Shown here: piece after piece, positions 19,560 to 31,352 of the stretch | How positions within the stretch are numbered: position 1 is the stretch's first letter | How the letters are laid out: each line of letters opens with the position of its first letter | Assembly: GCA_963730735.1 (NCBI GenBank) | Contig: CAVSSX010000007.1 | Coordinates: 1,240,001-1,304,000 of the forward strand | Source of the DNA: CAVSSX01 sp963730735 | Lineage (GTDB): Bacteria > Actinomycetota > Acidimicrobiia > Acidimicrobiales > RAAP-2 | Reading direction: 5' to 3' | Length of the DNA stretch: 64,000 bases | Notes under the pieces: generated by a model | The model's database searches: none | Told to the model about the DNA's origin: nothing | Seen by the model: only the letters and a program-made list of their open reading frames with translations | Translations under genes and position numbers: made by a program

Positions 19560-19588
19560 TTGACAAACCTGGTCAGGTTTGTTTGGAT
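19560..19588 (+). promoter_or_regulatory. metY promoter with embedded operator palindrome
   Basis: TTGACA (19560-19565) and TTGGAT (19583-19588) are separated by exactly 17 nt. A 20-bp palindrome with 9-nt perfect arms (ACAAACCTG and CAGGTTTGT, 19563-19582) fills the spacer and overlaps the -35. This is the classic position for a repressor operator controlling metY-metX. Confidence 0.6.
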
Positions 19589-19736
19589 GAGGATGATCGC
19601 CCCGCACCGGCGCCGCGTGGGGGACCACGGCTCCCGGCGGCGACGGCACCAGGGCGACGTCGGCCAATCCCCGGCCACCGGACACCACTCGCTGACGGGA
19701 ACCGGGACAACGCACCACACTTGAGGAGAGCGCACT
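19583..19736 (+). promoter_or_regulatory. metY leader region
   Basis: From the predicted start site to the GTG there are about 140 nt, rich in complementary G/C blocks, ending in a GAGGAG ribosome binding site at 19721-19727. I could not match it to a SAM riboswitch class. Confidence 0.3.
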
Positions 19737-21031
19737 GTGCCCGAGGATCCCCGCGGTTTCGAGACACGACAGATCCACGCCGGGGCGGAGCCCGACCCCA
19801 CGACCGGGGCCCGGGCCACGCCGATCTACCAGACCACCAGCTACGTCTTCCGGGACACCGACCACGCGGCCGCCCTCTTCGCCCTGGGCGAGCCCGGGAA
19901 CATCTACTCGCGGATCATGAACCCGACCCAGGCCGTGCTGGAGGAGCGGGTGGCCAACCTCGAGGGCGGCCTCGGCGCGCTGGCGCTGGCCAGCGGCCAG
20001 GCGGCCGAGACGCTGGCCATCTTGAACCTGGCCGAGGCGGGTGACCACGTCGTTTCGTCGTCCTCGCTCTACGGCGGGACGTACAACCTGTTCCACTACA
20101 CGTTGCCGAAGCTCGGCGTGAGCGTCGACTTCGTGGAGGACCCCGACGACCTCGATGCCTGGGCGGCGGCCATCCGACCGAACACCCGGGCCCTCTACGG
20201 CGAGACCATCGGGAACCCCCGGGGCGACGTCCTCGACATCCCCGGTGTGGCCCGGGTGGCCCACGAGCACCAGGTGCCGCTGATCGTCGACAACACGCTG
20301 GCGTCGCCCTACCTCAACAACCCCTTGGCCCACGGGGCCGACATCGTGGTGCACTCGGCCACGAAGTTCATCGGCGGCCACGGCACGGCTATCGGCGGCC
20401 TGATCATCGACGGCGGCTCCTTCGACTTCGGGGCGAGCGGCCGCCACGCCGGGTTCACCGAGCCCGACCCGAGCTACCACGGCCTCAAGTACTGGGAGGC
20501 CCTCGGGCCGGGGGCCTACATCGCCAAGGCCCGAGTCCAGGGGCTCCGGGACCTGGGGGCGGCGATCGCCCCGTTGAACGCCTTCTTGTTCATCCAGGGG
20601 CTCGAGACGCTCAGCCTGCGTATGGAGCGCCACGTCCAGAACGCCCAGGCGGTGGCCGAATTCCTCGAGGGCCGCGACGAGGTCCGCTGGGTGGCCTACC
20701 CGGGCCTGGCGTCCTCGCCGCTGGCACCAGCGGGCCCAGGAGCTGCTGCCCCGGGGGGCCGGCTCCATCCTCAGCTTCGGGATCGAAGGGGGCGCCGACG
20801 CCGGCCGCCGCTTCGTCGAGGCCCTCGAGCTCCACAGCCATCTGGCCAACGTGGGCGACGTCCGCAGCCTGGTGATCCACCCGGCCACCACCACCCACTC
20901 GCAGCTCACCGAGAGCGAGCAGGCGACCGCCGGCGTCACGCCCGACCTGGTGCGGCTGTCGGTCGGGCCTGGAGTCGATCGACGACATCCTGTCCGACCT
21001 CGACGCCGGGTTCCGGGCTGCCAAGGCCTGA
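19737..21031 (+). CDS. metY: O-acetylhomoserine sulfhydrylase (two frameshifts)
   Basis: PLP enzyme that makes homocysteine from O-acetylhomoserine and sulfide. About 430 residues when restored. It has FETRQIHAGAEPDPTTGARATPIYQTTSYVF-type N-terminal sequence (broken here for length), the YSRIMNPTQAVLEERVA segment, and the PLP-lysine motif HSATKFIGGHGTAIGG. The long insert GFTEPDPSYHGLKYWE separates MetY from MetB-type enzymes. Single extra bases lie near 20721 (restores YPGLASSPWHQRAQELLP) and near 20972 (restores SVGLESIDDILSDLD). GAGGAG precedes the GTG start. It forms an operon with metX. Confidence 0.92.
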
Positions 21032-21053
21032 GGGACCCGGGGCGGCGTCGGCC

Positions 21054-22215
21054 GTGCCTGCCGAACCGACCGGCGACCGGGCCGTCGGGGGCCTGGCGCC
21101 CCGGCGACGAGCCGGGTCGTCGGCGCTTCGCCACCGTGTTCGCCGAGGCCCCCCTCCTCACCGAGGAGGGGCCGGATGGCTCGGTGGTCCGTCGGTCCCG
21201 GTCACCGTCGCCTACGAGACGTGGGGCGAGCTGGCCCCGGGCCGTGACAACGCCGTCCTCGTCCTGCACGCCCTGACCGGGGATGCCCACGCCGCCGGGC
21301 CCGATCGGGCCCGGTCACCCCCAGCCCGGTTGGTGGGACGCGCCTCATCGGGCCCGGGGCGGCCATCGACACCGACCGGTGGTTCGTCGTCTGCCCGAAC
21401 GTGCTCGGCGGCTGCCAGGGGACGACCGGGCCGGCGTCGAGCGCCCCCGACGGCCGGGCGTACGGGTCACGGTTCCCGGCGCTCACCGTGCGCGACCAGG
21501 TGGCGGTGGAGCTGGCCCTGGCCGACCACCTCGGGATCGGCCGGTGGGCGGCGGTGGCCGGCGGGTCGATGGGCGGGATGCGGGCCCTCGAGTGGGCGGT
21601 CGAGCGCACCCGGAGCGGGTGGCCCGGCTGGTGGTGGTGGCCTGCGGGGCGGCGGCCTCGGCCGAGCAGATCGCCTGGTGCGCCGTCCAGGCCCAGGCCA
21701 TCCGCAACGACCCGGCCTTCGCCGGTGGCGACTACTACGACCGGCCGGGCGCCGGACCGGTGGCCGGGCTCGGGTTGGCCCGGCGACTCGGCCACCTGAC
21801 CTACCGCACCGGGACCGAGCTCGAGACGCGGTTCGGCCGGGCCGCCCAGCCGGGTGAGGACCCGCCGGCCGGCGGGCGCTACGCGGTCGAGAGCTACCTC
21901 GACCACCAGGCGGAGAAGCTGGTGCGCCGCTTCGACGCCAACAGCTACCTGGTGCTCAGCCGGTCCATGGACCGCCACGACGTCGGTCGGGGCCGGGGCG
22001 GCATCGCCGCCGCCCTCGGGCGCGTCGCGGCACGCTCGACCGTCGTCGGCGTCGACTCGGACCGGCTGTACCCGCTGGCCCAGCAAGAGGAGCTGGCCCG
22101 GCTACTGCCCGGCGACCCCGCCCTGCACGTGGTCACCTCGCCGTACGGCCACGACGGCTTCCTGCTCGAGACCGAGCAGGTGGGCAAGGCGGTGGCCGAG
22201 GCCCTGTCGGGCTAG
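21054..22215 (+). CDS. metX: homoserine O-acetyltransferase (several frameshifts)
   Basis: Acetylates homoserine to supply MetY. An alpha/beta-hydrolase of about 385 residues is recovered by combining three frames, with at least five switches (about 21090, 21190, 21295, 21345, 21605). Conserved pieces are WRPGDEPG near the start, PVTVAYETWGEL, LHALTGDAHAAG, the WFVVCPNVLGGCQGTTGP block, the nucleophile elbow AGGSMGGMRALEW, and the C-terminal YLDHQAEKLVRRFDANSYL and YGHDGFLLE (catalytic histidine). The start is uncertain; the GTG at 21054 is the nearest plausible one. The indels sit in conserved stretches and look like sequence errors. Its stop overlaps the stop of the convergent membrane-protein gene. 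Confidence 0.85.
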
Positions 22216-22470
22216 CCGGGCTCGGCATCCGGGACCGTCGGGGACTCGGTGCCGCCCGGCGGCGGCATACCGCCGTAGGGCGATGCCCGACCAGACGAAC
22301 TCGACGACGCCGAAGGGCCACGCCCCCGAGAGGAACCCATAGGCGCTGGACAGGAGGCACCCCAGCGCGAACAGCGCGATGAAGACCCGGCCCCGGCGCT
22401 CGAGGGCGTACATGGCCATCATGAACGAGACGGCACCGACGCCGTAGATCGTGACCCCGAGGCTGGACAT
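22212..22470 (-). CDS. small integral membrane protein of unknown function (one frameshift)
   Basis: About 85 residues with three predicted membrane helices: GVTIYGVGAVSFMMAMYAL, VFIALFALGCLLSSAYGFLSG and WPFGVVEFVWSGIALRRY. The ATG at 22470 has GGGAGGA just upstream. The frame changes near 22255; one base of shift gives a short acidic tail ending DAEPG and a TAG at 22212-22214 that overlaps the metX stop. Without the shift the frame runs on antisense into metX. I do not recognise a family. The two-residue spacing between helices is typical of small conserved actinobacterial membrane proteins. Confidence 0.5.
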
Positions 22471-22530
22471 TCCTCCCGTCAACCAGGGGGGCGATCCGGC
22501 CCCCGGCGCCGGCGGGGGCCTCGCCGGCGG

Positions 22531-22536
22531 TACCAT
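22531..22536 (+). promoter_or_regulatory. possible -10 for the structured RNA
   Basis: TACCAT, a TANNNT hexamer, sits at the upstream edge of the predicted RNA stem. The start site would fall inside the first stem arm, so the fit is imperfect. Confidence 0.25.
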
Positions 22537-22538
22537 CG

Positions 22539-22831
22539 CGGGTGGGCTGCGGGCGGGTCTGTGGTTGCAAGTCGAGGCCAGTCGCAGGCGAAACGACCCA
22601 CGTAAGGCAACTCATGGTTGCTGAGCATGGTGCGATTTAGAGGTAAGTCCTGCCCACCCGAGATCCGGCACCCGCCGGCGGGTGGCGACGGGGGACTGCG
22701 ATCCATCTGTGGTGCCGCAGGGTCATCTCGATGGCCGCCGGTGCCGGGTCGCCCAGCCCGCTGCAGGCGAGTGTGGGGTCAAAGACCAGGTCAGCCGCAC
22801 GCAGCCCATCTCTCTACCCGGGGTCGACCCC
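22539..22831 (+). ncRNA. candidate structured RNA upstream of secA (possibly raiA-like)
   Basis: This 410-bp gene-free stretch holds a perfect 9-bp closing stem (22539-22547 with 22652-22660). It encloses a segment of clearly lower G+C than the surroundings, with an inner hairpin GCAAC-TCATG-GTTGC (22607-22621) and A-rich single-stranded motifs (GTTGCAAGTCGAGG, GGCGAAACGACCCACG). Further downstream are a 16-nt palindrome (22669-22684), GGTC-AAA-GACC (22778-22788) and GGGGTCGACCCC (22820-22831). No frame shows coding bias. In many actinobacteria the hpf/raiA gene occupies this slot before secA, and the raiA RNA motif is known near such genes, which makes that family the first to test. The strand is assumed from the gene direction. 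Confidence 0.45.
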
Positions 22832-22866
22832 GATGGACCCCGGGCCCTCTGGCGGTGGGCGACCGG

Positions 22867-22872
22867 TAGGAT
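22867..22872 (+). promoter_or_regulatory. -10 element of secA
   Basis: TAGGAT 9 nt before the secA ATG, with no Shine-Dalgarno sequence. It suggests that secA has its own leaderless promoter, separate from the RNA upstream. Confidence 0.5.
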
Positions 22873-22881
22873 TGGTCGGTC

Positions 22882-26876
<3,995 letters not shown>

Positions 26877-26917
26877 GGATCCAAGGAGGGTGGCACCGCT
26901 TGGGTGAGTGGGGCCGG

Positions 26918-26923
26918 TAGAGT
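26918..26923 (+). promoter_or_regulatory. candidate -10 for ftsE
   Basis: TAGAGT about 84 nt before the ftsE ATG, in the prfB-ftsE gap. It would give a leader of about 75 nt. Confidence 0.3.
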
Positions 26924-27006
26924 TGGCTCCCGGCGGCGTCGGCAGCAGCGCCCTCCCCGGCCCAGTCGCCGGACGCACACGCTGCCCGCCCTCCCAGATC
27001 TCTCCG

Positions 27007-27727
27007 ATGATCCGCTTCGAACACGTCACCAAGACCTACAAGAACAAGACGGTGGCGCTGCGCGACCTGTCGATCGAGATCGACAAGGGCGAGTTCGTCT
27101 TCCTGGTCGGCTCGTCGGGTTCGGGCAAGACCACGTTCATCCGGCTGTTGCTGCGTGAGGAGCTGCCGGACAGCGGGCGCATCTGGGAGGCCGGCCGCGA
27201 CATCGTCAACCTGGCCAAGTGGCGGGCGCCCTACCTGCGCCGGAACATCGGCTGCGTCTTCCAGGACTTCCGGCTCCTGCCCAACAAGACCGTCTTCGAG
27301 AACGTGGCCTTCGCCCTGGAGGTCATCGGGCGGCCGAAGCACGTCGTGGCCACCCAGGTGCCCCAGGTGCTCGACCTGGTCGGGTCTGGCCAAGAAGCGC
27401 GACAACCTCCCGGGTGAGCTCTCGGGTGGCGAGCAGCAGCGGGTGGCCATCGCCCGGGCCTTCGTCAACCGGCCCCTGATCCTCCTGGCCGACGAGCCGA
27501 CCGGCAACCTCGACCCGTCCACCAGCCAGGGCATCATGCAGCTGCTCGACCGGATCAACCGCACGGGCACCACCGTGGTGGTGGCCACCCACGACGAGGT
27601 GCTGGTCAACTGGATGCGGCGCCGGGTCATCGAGCTGTCGGGCGGCGTGCTCGTCCGCGACCAGCACCGTGGCGTCTACGGCATCGACGGGTCGCGGGAC
27701 CTGCCCCCCGAGGCGGCGACTGGGTGA
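27007..27727 (+). CDS. ftsE: cell-division ABC transporter ATPase FtsE (one frameshift)
   Basis: Cytoplasmic ATPase of the FtsEX complex, which activates peptidoglycan hydrolases at the septum. About 239 residues after correction. Walker A GSSGSGKTT is at residues 34-42, followed by a Q-loop in GCVFQDFRLLPNKTVFENV, the signature LSGGEQQRVAIARA, Walker B LILLADEPTGNLD and the H-loop ATHDE. One extra T near 27387 shifts the frame; without it VLDLVG continues into LAKKRDNLPGELSGG. The gene is followed after 9 bp by ftsX. Confidence 0.95.
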
Positions 27728-27736
27728 GCAACTGAT

Positions 27737-28624
27737 ATGCCCGTCTCGCTCGACTACGTCACCCGCGAAACGGCGTCGAACCTCTGGCGCAACCGCCTGA
27801 TGACCATCGCCGCCGTGCTCACCGTGGCCGTCTCCCTCTCCCTGGTCGGTGCGGCGCTGCTCCTCAAGCAGGGTGCGGCCAACGCCGAGGTCGACTGGCA
27901 GCGGGGGACCCAGGTGACCGTCTGGATGCAGCCGGCGGCCAGCAGCACCGAGATCCACGCCACCGGGTCGGAGCTCGCCCAGCTGCCCTACGTCGACAAG
28001 TGCGTCTTCCGCAACCAGAACTACGACTTCGCCGAGGCCAAGCGGCTCGAGGGCCAGAACATCCAAGAGGCCGGGCTCACACCGGCCGACATCCCGACCT
28101 CGTGGCGCTGCACGCCCACCCAGCCCGAGGACGCCCAGATCGTCATCAAGCGGTTCACCGGTCAGCCCGGCGTCCGCAACGTCACGGCGCCGATCCAGCA
28201 GATCCACACGATGGAGGAGACGATCACCTTCCTCCAGTGGGGCTTCCTGGCCATCGCCGTGCTGCTGCTGCTCTCGGCGGCCGTCCTGATCCTGAACACC
28301 ATCCGGATGGCCATCTTCGCCCGACGCCGGGAGGTCTCGGTGATGAAGCTGGTCGGGGCGACCAACTGGTTCATCCGCGTCCCCTTCATGTCCGAAGGCC
28401 TCATCCAGGGTCTGTTGGGCTCGCTCGTGGCGGCCCTCGGGATCTTCGGGCTCCACGCGCTCTTGAACCATCTCGGGAACCCGTCGAACCCCGAGGCGGT
28501 GCTGACACAGATGCGACTGAGCGGCTGGGAGGTCTTCGGCACCCAGGCCGTCGTGGTCATCGTCGGCGTCCTCATCGGCACGGCCGGCTCGGCCATCGCC
28601 ATCCGCCGCTTCCTCGACGTCTGA
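27737..28624 (+). CDS. ftsX: cell-division protein FtsX
   Basis: Membrane partner of FtsE. The 295-residue protein has an amphipathic N-terminus, a first transmembrane helix about residues 21-43, and an extracytoplasmic domain of about 115 residues with two cysteines (CVFRNQNYDF and WRCTP) that could form a disulfide. The C-terminal half has three further helices, including the FtsX-type RRREVSVMKLVGATNWFIRVPF loop between helices two and three. This loop couples to the ATPase in the family. In mycobacteria the external domain binds the RipC hydrolase; a partner here is unknown. Confidence 0.95.
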   Translation: MPVSLDYVTRETASNLWRNRLMTIAAVLTVAVSLSLVGAALLLKQGAANAEVDWQRGTQVTVWMQPAASSTEIHATGSELAQLPYVDKCVFRNQNYDFAEAKRLEGQNIQEAGLTPADIPTSWRCTPTQPEDAQIVIKRFTGQPGVRNVTAPIQQIHTMEETITFLQWGFLAIAVLLLLSAAVLILNTIRMAIFARRREVSVMKLVGATNWFIRVPFMSEGLIQGLLGSLVAALGIFGLHALLNHLGNPSNPEAVLTQMRLSGWEVFGTQAVVVIVGVLIGTAGSAIAIRRFLDV

Positions 28625-28760
28625 CCCTCGGTCGCGCCCGGTCGACGGGCCGGCCATCGGCCGGTCGGCAAAGTAGCCGGCAAGGTCGGCGGCCAGGTGG
28701 TCCCCGCATGGTGGTGCCACCGGCCCCTCGGGCCGGGTACGCCGAGTGCCAGGAGGCCCC

Positions 28761-29174
28761 GTGAGCACGACCACCAGCCTGACCGGGAACATCACCCGTG
28801 ACCCCGAGATCCGTTACCTGCCCGACGGCCAAGCGACCACCCTGATCGGCGTGGCCGTCAACCGTCGATGGCAGAACCGGGCGACCCAGGAATGGGAGGA
28901 GGCGACGTCGTTCTTCGACGTCGTCTGTTGGCGTGACCTGGCCGAGAACGCCGCCTTGAGCCTGACCCGTGGCATGCGGATCATGGTCAGCGGACGGCTC
29001 GACCAGCGGAGCTGGGAGACCGAGGACGGGGAGCGCCGGAGCAAGGTCGAGATCGTGGCCGACGAGATCGGCCCGTCCCTGCGCTTCGCCACCGCCGACG
29101 TCCAGCGCCGCGAGCGGCGCCCGTCGCCGGCCGAGGCCGACGAACGGGCGCCGGCCGAGGAGGTCGACGCGTGA
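28761..29174 (+). CDS. ssb: single-stranded DNA-binding protein (SSB family)
   Basis: OB-fold protein of 137 residues. It starts with TTSLTGNITRDPEIRYLPDGQATT and has the typical NRRWQNRATQEWEEATSFFDVVCWRDLAENAALSL-type core with RIMVSGRLDQRSWETEDGE. After residue 112 comes a short acidic tail (RPSPAEADERAPAEEVDA). This lacks the DDDIPF-like tip of the main replicative SSB. It may therefore be a second, recombination- or stress-related paralogue. AGGAGG at 28751-28756 sits 4 nt before the GTG at 28761; a GTG at 28746 is too close to the same site. The stop overlaps the next gene's GTG. Confidence 0.88.
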   Translation: MSTTTSLTGNITRDPEIRYLPDGQATTLIGVAVNRRWQNRATQEWEEATSFFDVVCWRDLAENAALSLTRGMRIMVSGRLDQRSWETEDGERRSKVEIVADEIGPSLRFATADVQRRERRPSPAEADERAPAEEVDA

Positions 29175-29560
29175 GCAAGTCGCACGACCGTGGCCCCCTC
29201 GACCTGGATCGCACCCTCGATGGGCATGCCCTTGTGGCCCCCGCCGGCGGCGCCGGCCCATCTGGCCGGCTCGAGCGTGGACCTCAGGTGGGTGCTCCGG
29301 GCATCGGCCCTGCTCATCATCGGTGGGTCGGTCACCTGGGTGACGGCGGGGGCGCGTGCGGCCCGCCGCCGGGCGGCGGGGGGACGCCGCCCCGGAGGGT
29401 GCGGGTGGCCACCTGCGCCCGGTTCGCCGCCCACGAGATCGTCGACGTCTGCGTCACGATGTCGGTCGCCGAGGCGGCGTTGTCGGCCGCCGGTTGCCCG
29501 GTCGAAGCCGCCGCCGTCACCAGGGTCTTCGAGTTGATGGAGTCCCGGCTGTTGCGGTGA
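29171..29560 (+). CDS. hypothetical small membrane-associated protein (two compensating frameshifts)
   Basis: Translationally coupled to ssb (GTGA overlap). Third-position G/C favours the starting frame up to about 29250. It then favours the +1 frame, which encodes a membrane-helix-like WVLRASALLIIGGSVTWVTAG and a basic ARAARRRAAGGRR segment. It returns to the first frame from about 29400 to the stop (AHEIVDVCVTMSVAEAALSAAG...FELMESRLLR). This looks like one protein of about 129 residues interrupted by two indels that cancel. I do not recognise a family. Confidence 0.4.
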   Translation: MSKSHDRGPLDLDRTLDGHALVAPAGGAGPSGRLERGPQVGAPGIGPAHHRWVGHLGDGGGACGPPPGGGGTPPRRVRVATCARFAAHEIVDVCVTMSVAEAALSAAGCPVEAAAVTRVFELMESRLLR

Positions 29561-29576
29561 GCGGCCGGCCGACCGG

Positions 29577-30083
29577 CTACCCGGCCGCCGGGGCCTCGGG
29601 GGCGTCCGGCCCGGCCCCGGTGTCGGGTGCCGGGTCGAACTCGAGCGAGAGCGAGTTCACGCAGTAGCGCTGGCCGGTTTCGGTGGGGCCATCGGGGAAC
29701 ACGTGACCGAGGTGGCCGCCGCATCGGGCGCAGGTGATCTCGGTCCGGACCATGAACAGGCTCCGGTCCGAGGTCTCGACGACCGCACCCTCGGCCGCCG
29801 CCCGGTCGAAGCTCGGCCACCCGGTGCCCGACTCGAACTTGGCGTCGGTGGTGAACAGGTCGGCCCCGCACCCGGCGCACCGGAAGGTGCCGTCGGTCTC
29901 GACGTGCAAGAGCGATCCGGACCACGGCGGCTCGGTGGCGCTGTGGCGCAGGACCTCGAACTGGGCCGGGGTGAGACGCTGACGCCACTCCTCCTCACTG
30001 AGGGCGACGTCGGGCTCGACCGAGGTCGAGGGGTTGCCGGGGTGCGCAGTGCCCGAGAGGCGGTGCCGCAGATTCGTGAACAT
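29577..30083 (-). CDS. msrB: peptide-methionine (R)-S-oxide reductase MsrB
   Basis: Reduces methionine-R-sulfoxide in proteins. The 168-residue protein has two zinc CxxC pairs (CAGC about residue 67, CARC about residue 115), the FESGTGWPSFDRA active-site segment, and RYCVNSLSLEF with the catalytic cysteine. An N-terminal extension of about 30 residues (FTNLRHRLSGTAHPGNP) precedes the usual LSEEEWRQRLTPAQF start. An acidic Ala/Pro-rich tail follows the domain. No signal peptide is clear, so a cytoplasmic protein is likely. Confidence 0.95.
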   Translation of the reverse strand: MFTNLRHRLSGTAHPGNPSTSVEPDVALSEEEWRQRLTPAQFEVLRHSATEPPWSGSLLHVETDGTFRCAGCGADLFTTDAKFESGTGWPSFDRAAAEGAVVETSDRSLFMVRTEITCARCGGHLGHVFPDGPTETGQRYCVNSLSLEFDPAPDTGAGPDAPEAPAAG

Positions 30084-30152
30084 ACCTGGTCAACCCCATC
30101 GCGGGGGCCGGCATTCCGGCCGGCCGTCGGACCGGGTGCCGGGCCGGTTCGG

Positions 30153-30158
30153 TACGCT
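30153..30158 (+). promoter_or_regulatory. -10 element of the acyl-CoA dehydrogenase gene
   Basis: TACGCT 6 nt before the GTG at 30165; no Shine-Dalgarno sequence. Confidence 0.5.
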
Positions 30159-30164
30159 GCGGCC

Positions 30165-31352
30165 GTGGATCTGCGAGACAGCCCCGAGGACCAGGCCTTC
30201 CGCTCGCAGGTGGCGACCTGGTTGGCCGACCATCTGGTGGGCGACTACGCCGAACTGGGGGGCCGCGGCGGTTCGGGTGACGAGACCTACGGCTTCGACG
30301 TGCGCCTCCGCTGGGAGCGCGAGCTGGCGGCCGGGGGGTGGACCTGCCTCGGGTGGCCGGTCGAGCACGGTGGCCGGGGGGCCACCATCGCCCAGCAGGT
30401 CATCTTCAACGAGGAGTACGTGCGGGCCGGGGCGCCGGGCCGGGTGGGCGTCATCGGCGAGGGGCTGATCGGCCCGACTCTCATCCACTACGGGACACCC
30501 GAGCAGCAGGCCCGGTTCCTGCCGGCCATCGTGGCCGGGACCGAGCTGTGGTGCCAGGGCTACTCCGAGCCCGACGCCGGCAGCGATCTGGCCAACGTCC
30601 AGACCCGGGCCGAGCTCGACGGCGATGAGTGGGTGCTCAACGGCTCGAAAGTGTGGACGTCGCTGGCCCACCAGTCGCAGTGGTGCTTCGTCGTCTGCCG
30701 GACCGAGCCGGGATCGGTCCGGCACAAGGGACTCTCGTACCTGCTGGTCCCGATGGACCAGCCGGGCGTGGAGATTCGCCCGATCGAGCAGCTCACCATG
30801 ACCTCGGAGTTCAATCAGGTCTTCTTCGACGGGGCCCGAACACCGGTCGACCACGTGGTCGGCTCGGTCGGCGACGGATGGCGGGTGGCCCTGGCCACGT
30901 TGGCGTTCGAGCGGGGCGTCGCCATGCTCGGCCACCAGCTCGGCTTCCGCCGCGAGTTCGACCGGCTGTGCACGGCGGCCCGGGCCGACGGGCGCACGCA
31001 GGACCCGGTGCTCCGGCAACGCCTGGCCCAGGCGTACGCCGAGCTCGAGATCCTGCGCTACAACACGTTGCGGAGCCTGTCGGGGGTCGACGGCCCGGTG
31101 GCCCCGCCCGAGGCATCGATCGCCAAGCTCTTCTGGGGTACCTGGCACCAACGGCTGGGCGAGCTGGCCATGGATCTCGGTGGGGTGGCGTCGACCACCC
31201 TGTCGGGGTTTCCCTACGACCTCGACGAGGTGCAGCGGACCTTCCTGTTCTCACGTTCGGAGACCATCTACGGCGGCTCGAACGAGATCCAGCGCAACAT
31301 CATCGGCGAGCGGGTCCTCGGCCTGCCGCCCGAACCCAAGGGGAACGCATGA
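30165..31352 (+). CDS. acyl-CoA dehydrogenase (FadE30-like)
   Basis: FAD-dependent acyl-CoA dehydrogenase of 395 residues. It has the flavin-binding CQGYSEPDAGSDLANVQTRA and WVLNGSKVWTS blocks, and the C-terminal IYGGSNEIQRNIIGERVLGLP signature, where the family's active-site region lies. It overlaps the following SDR gene by 4 bp. In Mycobacterium tuberculosis fadE30 (Rv3560c) is adjacent to ipdF (Rv3559c) in the cholesterol C/D-ring degradation region, and this pair has the same order. The steroid assignment is inference from gene order and from the SDR's similarity; other branched or cyclic acyl-CoAs are possible. Confidence 0.85.
   Translation: MDLRDSPEDQAFRSQVATWLADHLVGDYAELGGRGGSGDETYGFDVRLRWERELAAGGWTCLGWPVEHGGRGATIAQQVIFNEEYVRAGAPGRVGVIGEGLIGPTLIHYGTPEQQARFLPAIVAGTELWCQGYSEPDAGSDLANVQTRAELDGDEWVLNGSKVWTSLAHQSQWCFVVCRTEPGSVRHKGLSYLLVPMDQPGVEIRPIEQLTMTSEFNQVFFDGARTPVDHVVGSVGDGWRVALATLAFERGVAMLGHQLGFRREFDRLCTAARADGRTQDPVLRQRLAQAYAELEILRYNTLRSLSGVDGPVAPPEASIAKLFWGTWHQRLGELAMDLGGVASTTLSGFPYDLDEVQRTFLFSRSETIYGGSNEIQRNIIGERVLGLPPEPKGNA

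Noticed and set aside
19589..19736. SAM riboswitch in the metY leader
   Set aside because: I could not find the conserved core of SAM-I, SAM-II or SAM-IV classes; only generic G/C-rich pairing.
22539..22831. RNase P RNA, tmRNA or SRP RNA
   Set aside because: The universally conserved blocks (for example GAGGAAAGTCC, the tmRNA CCA end, or the SRP GGAAG loop pair) are not present.
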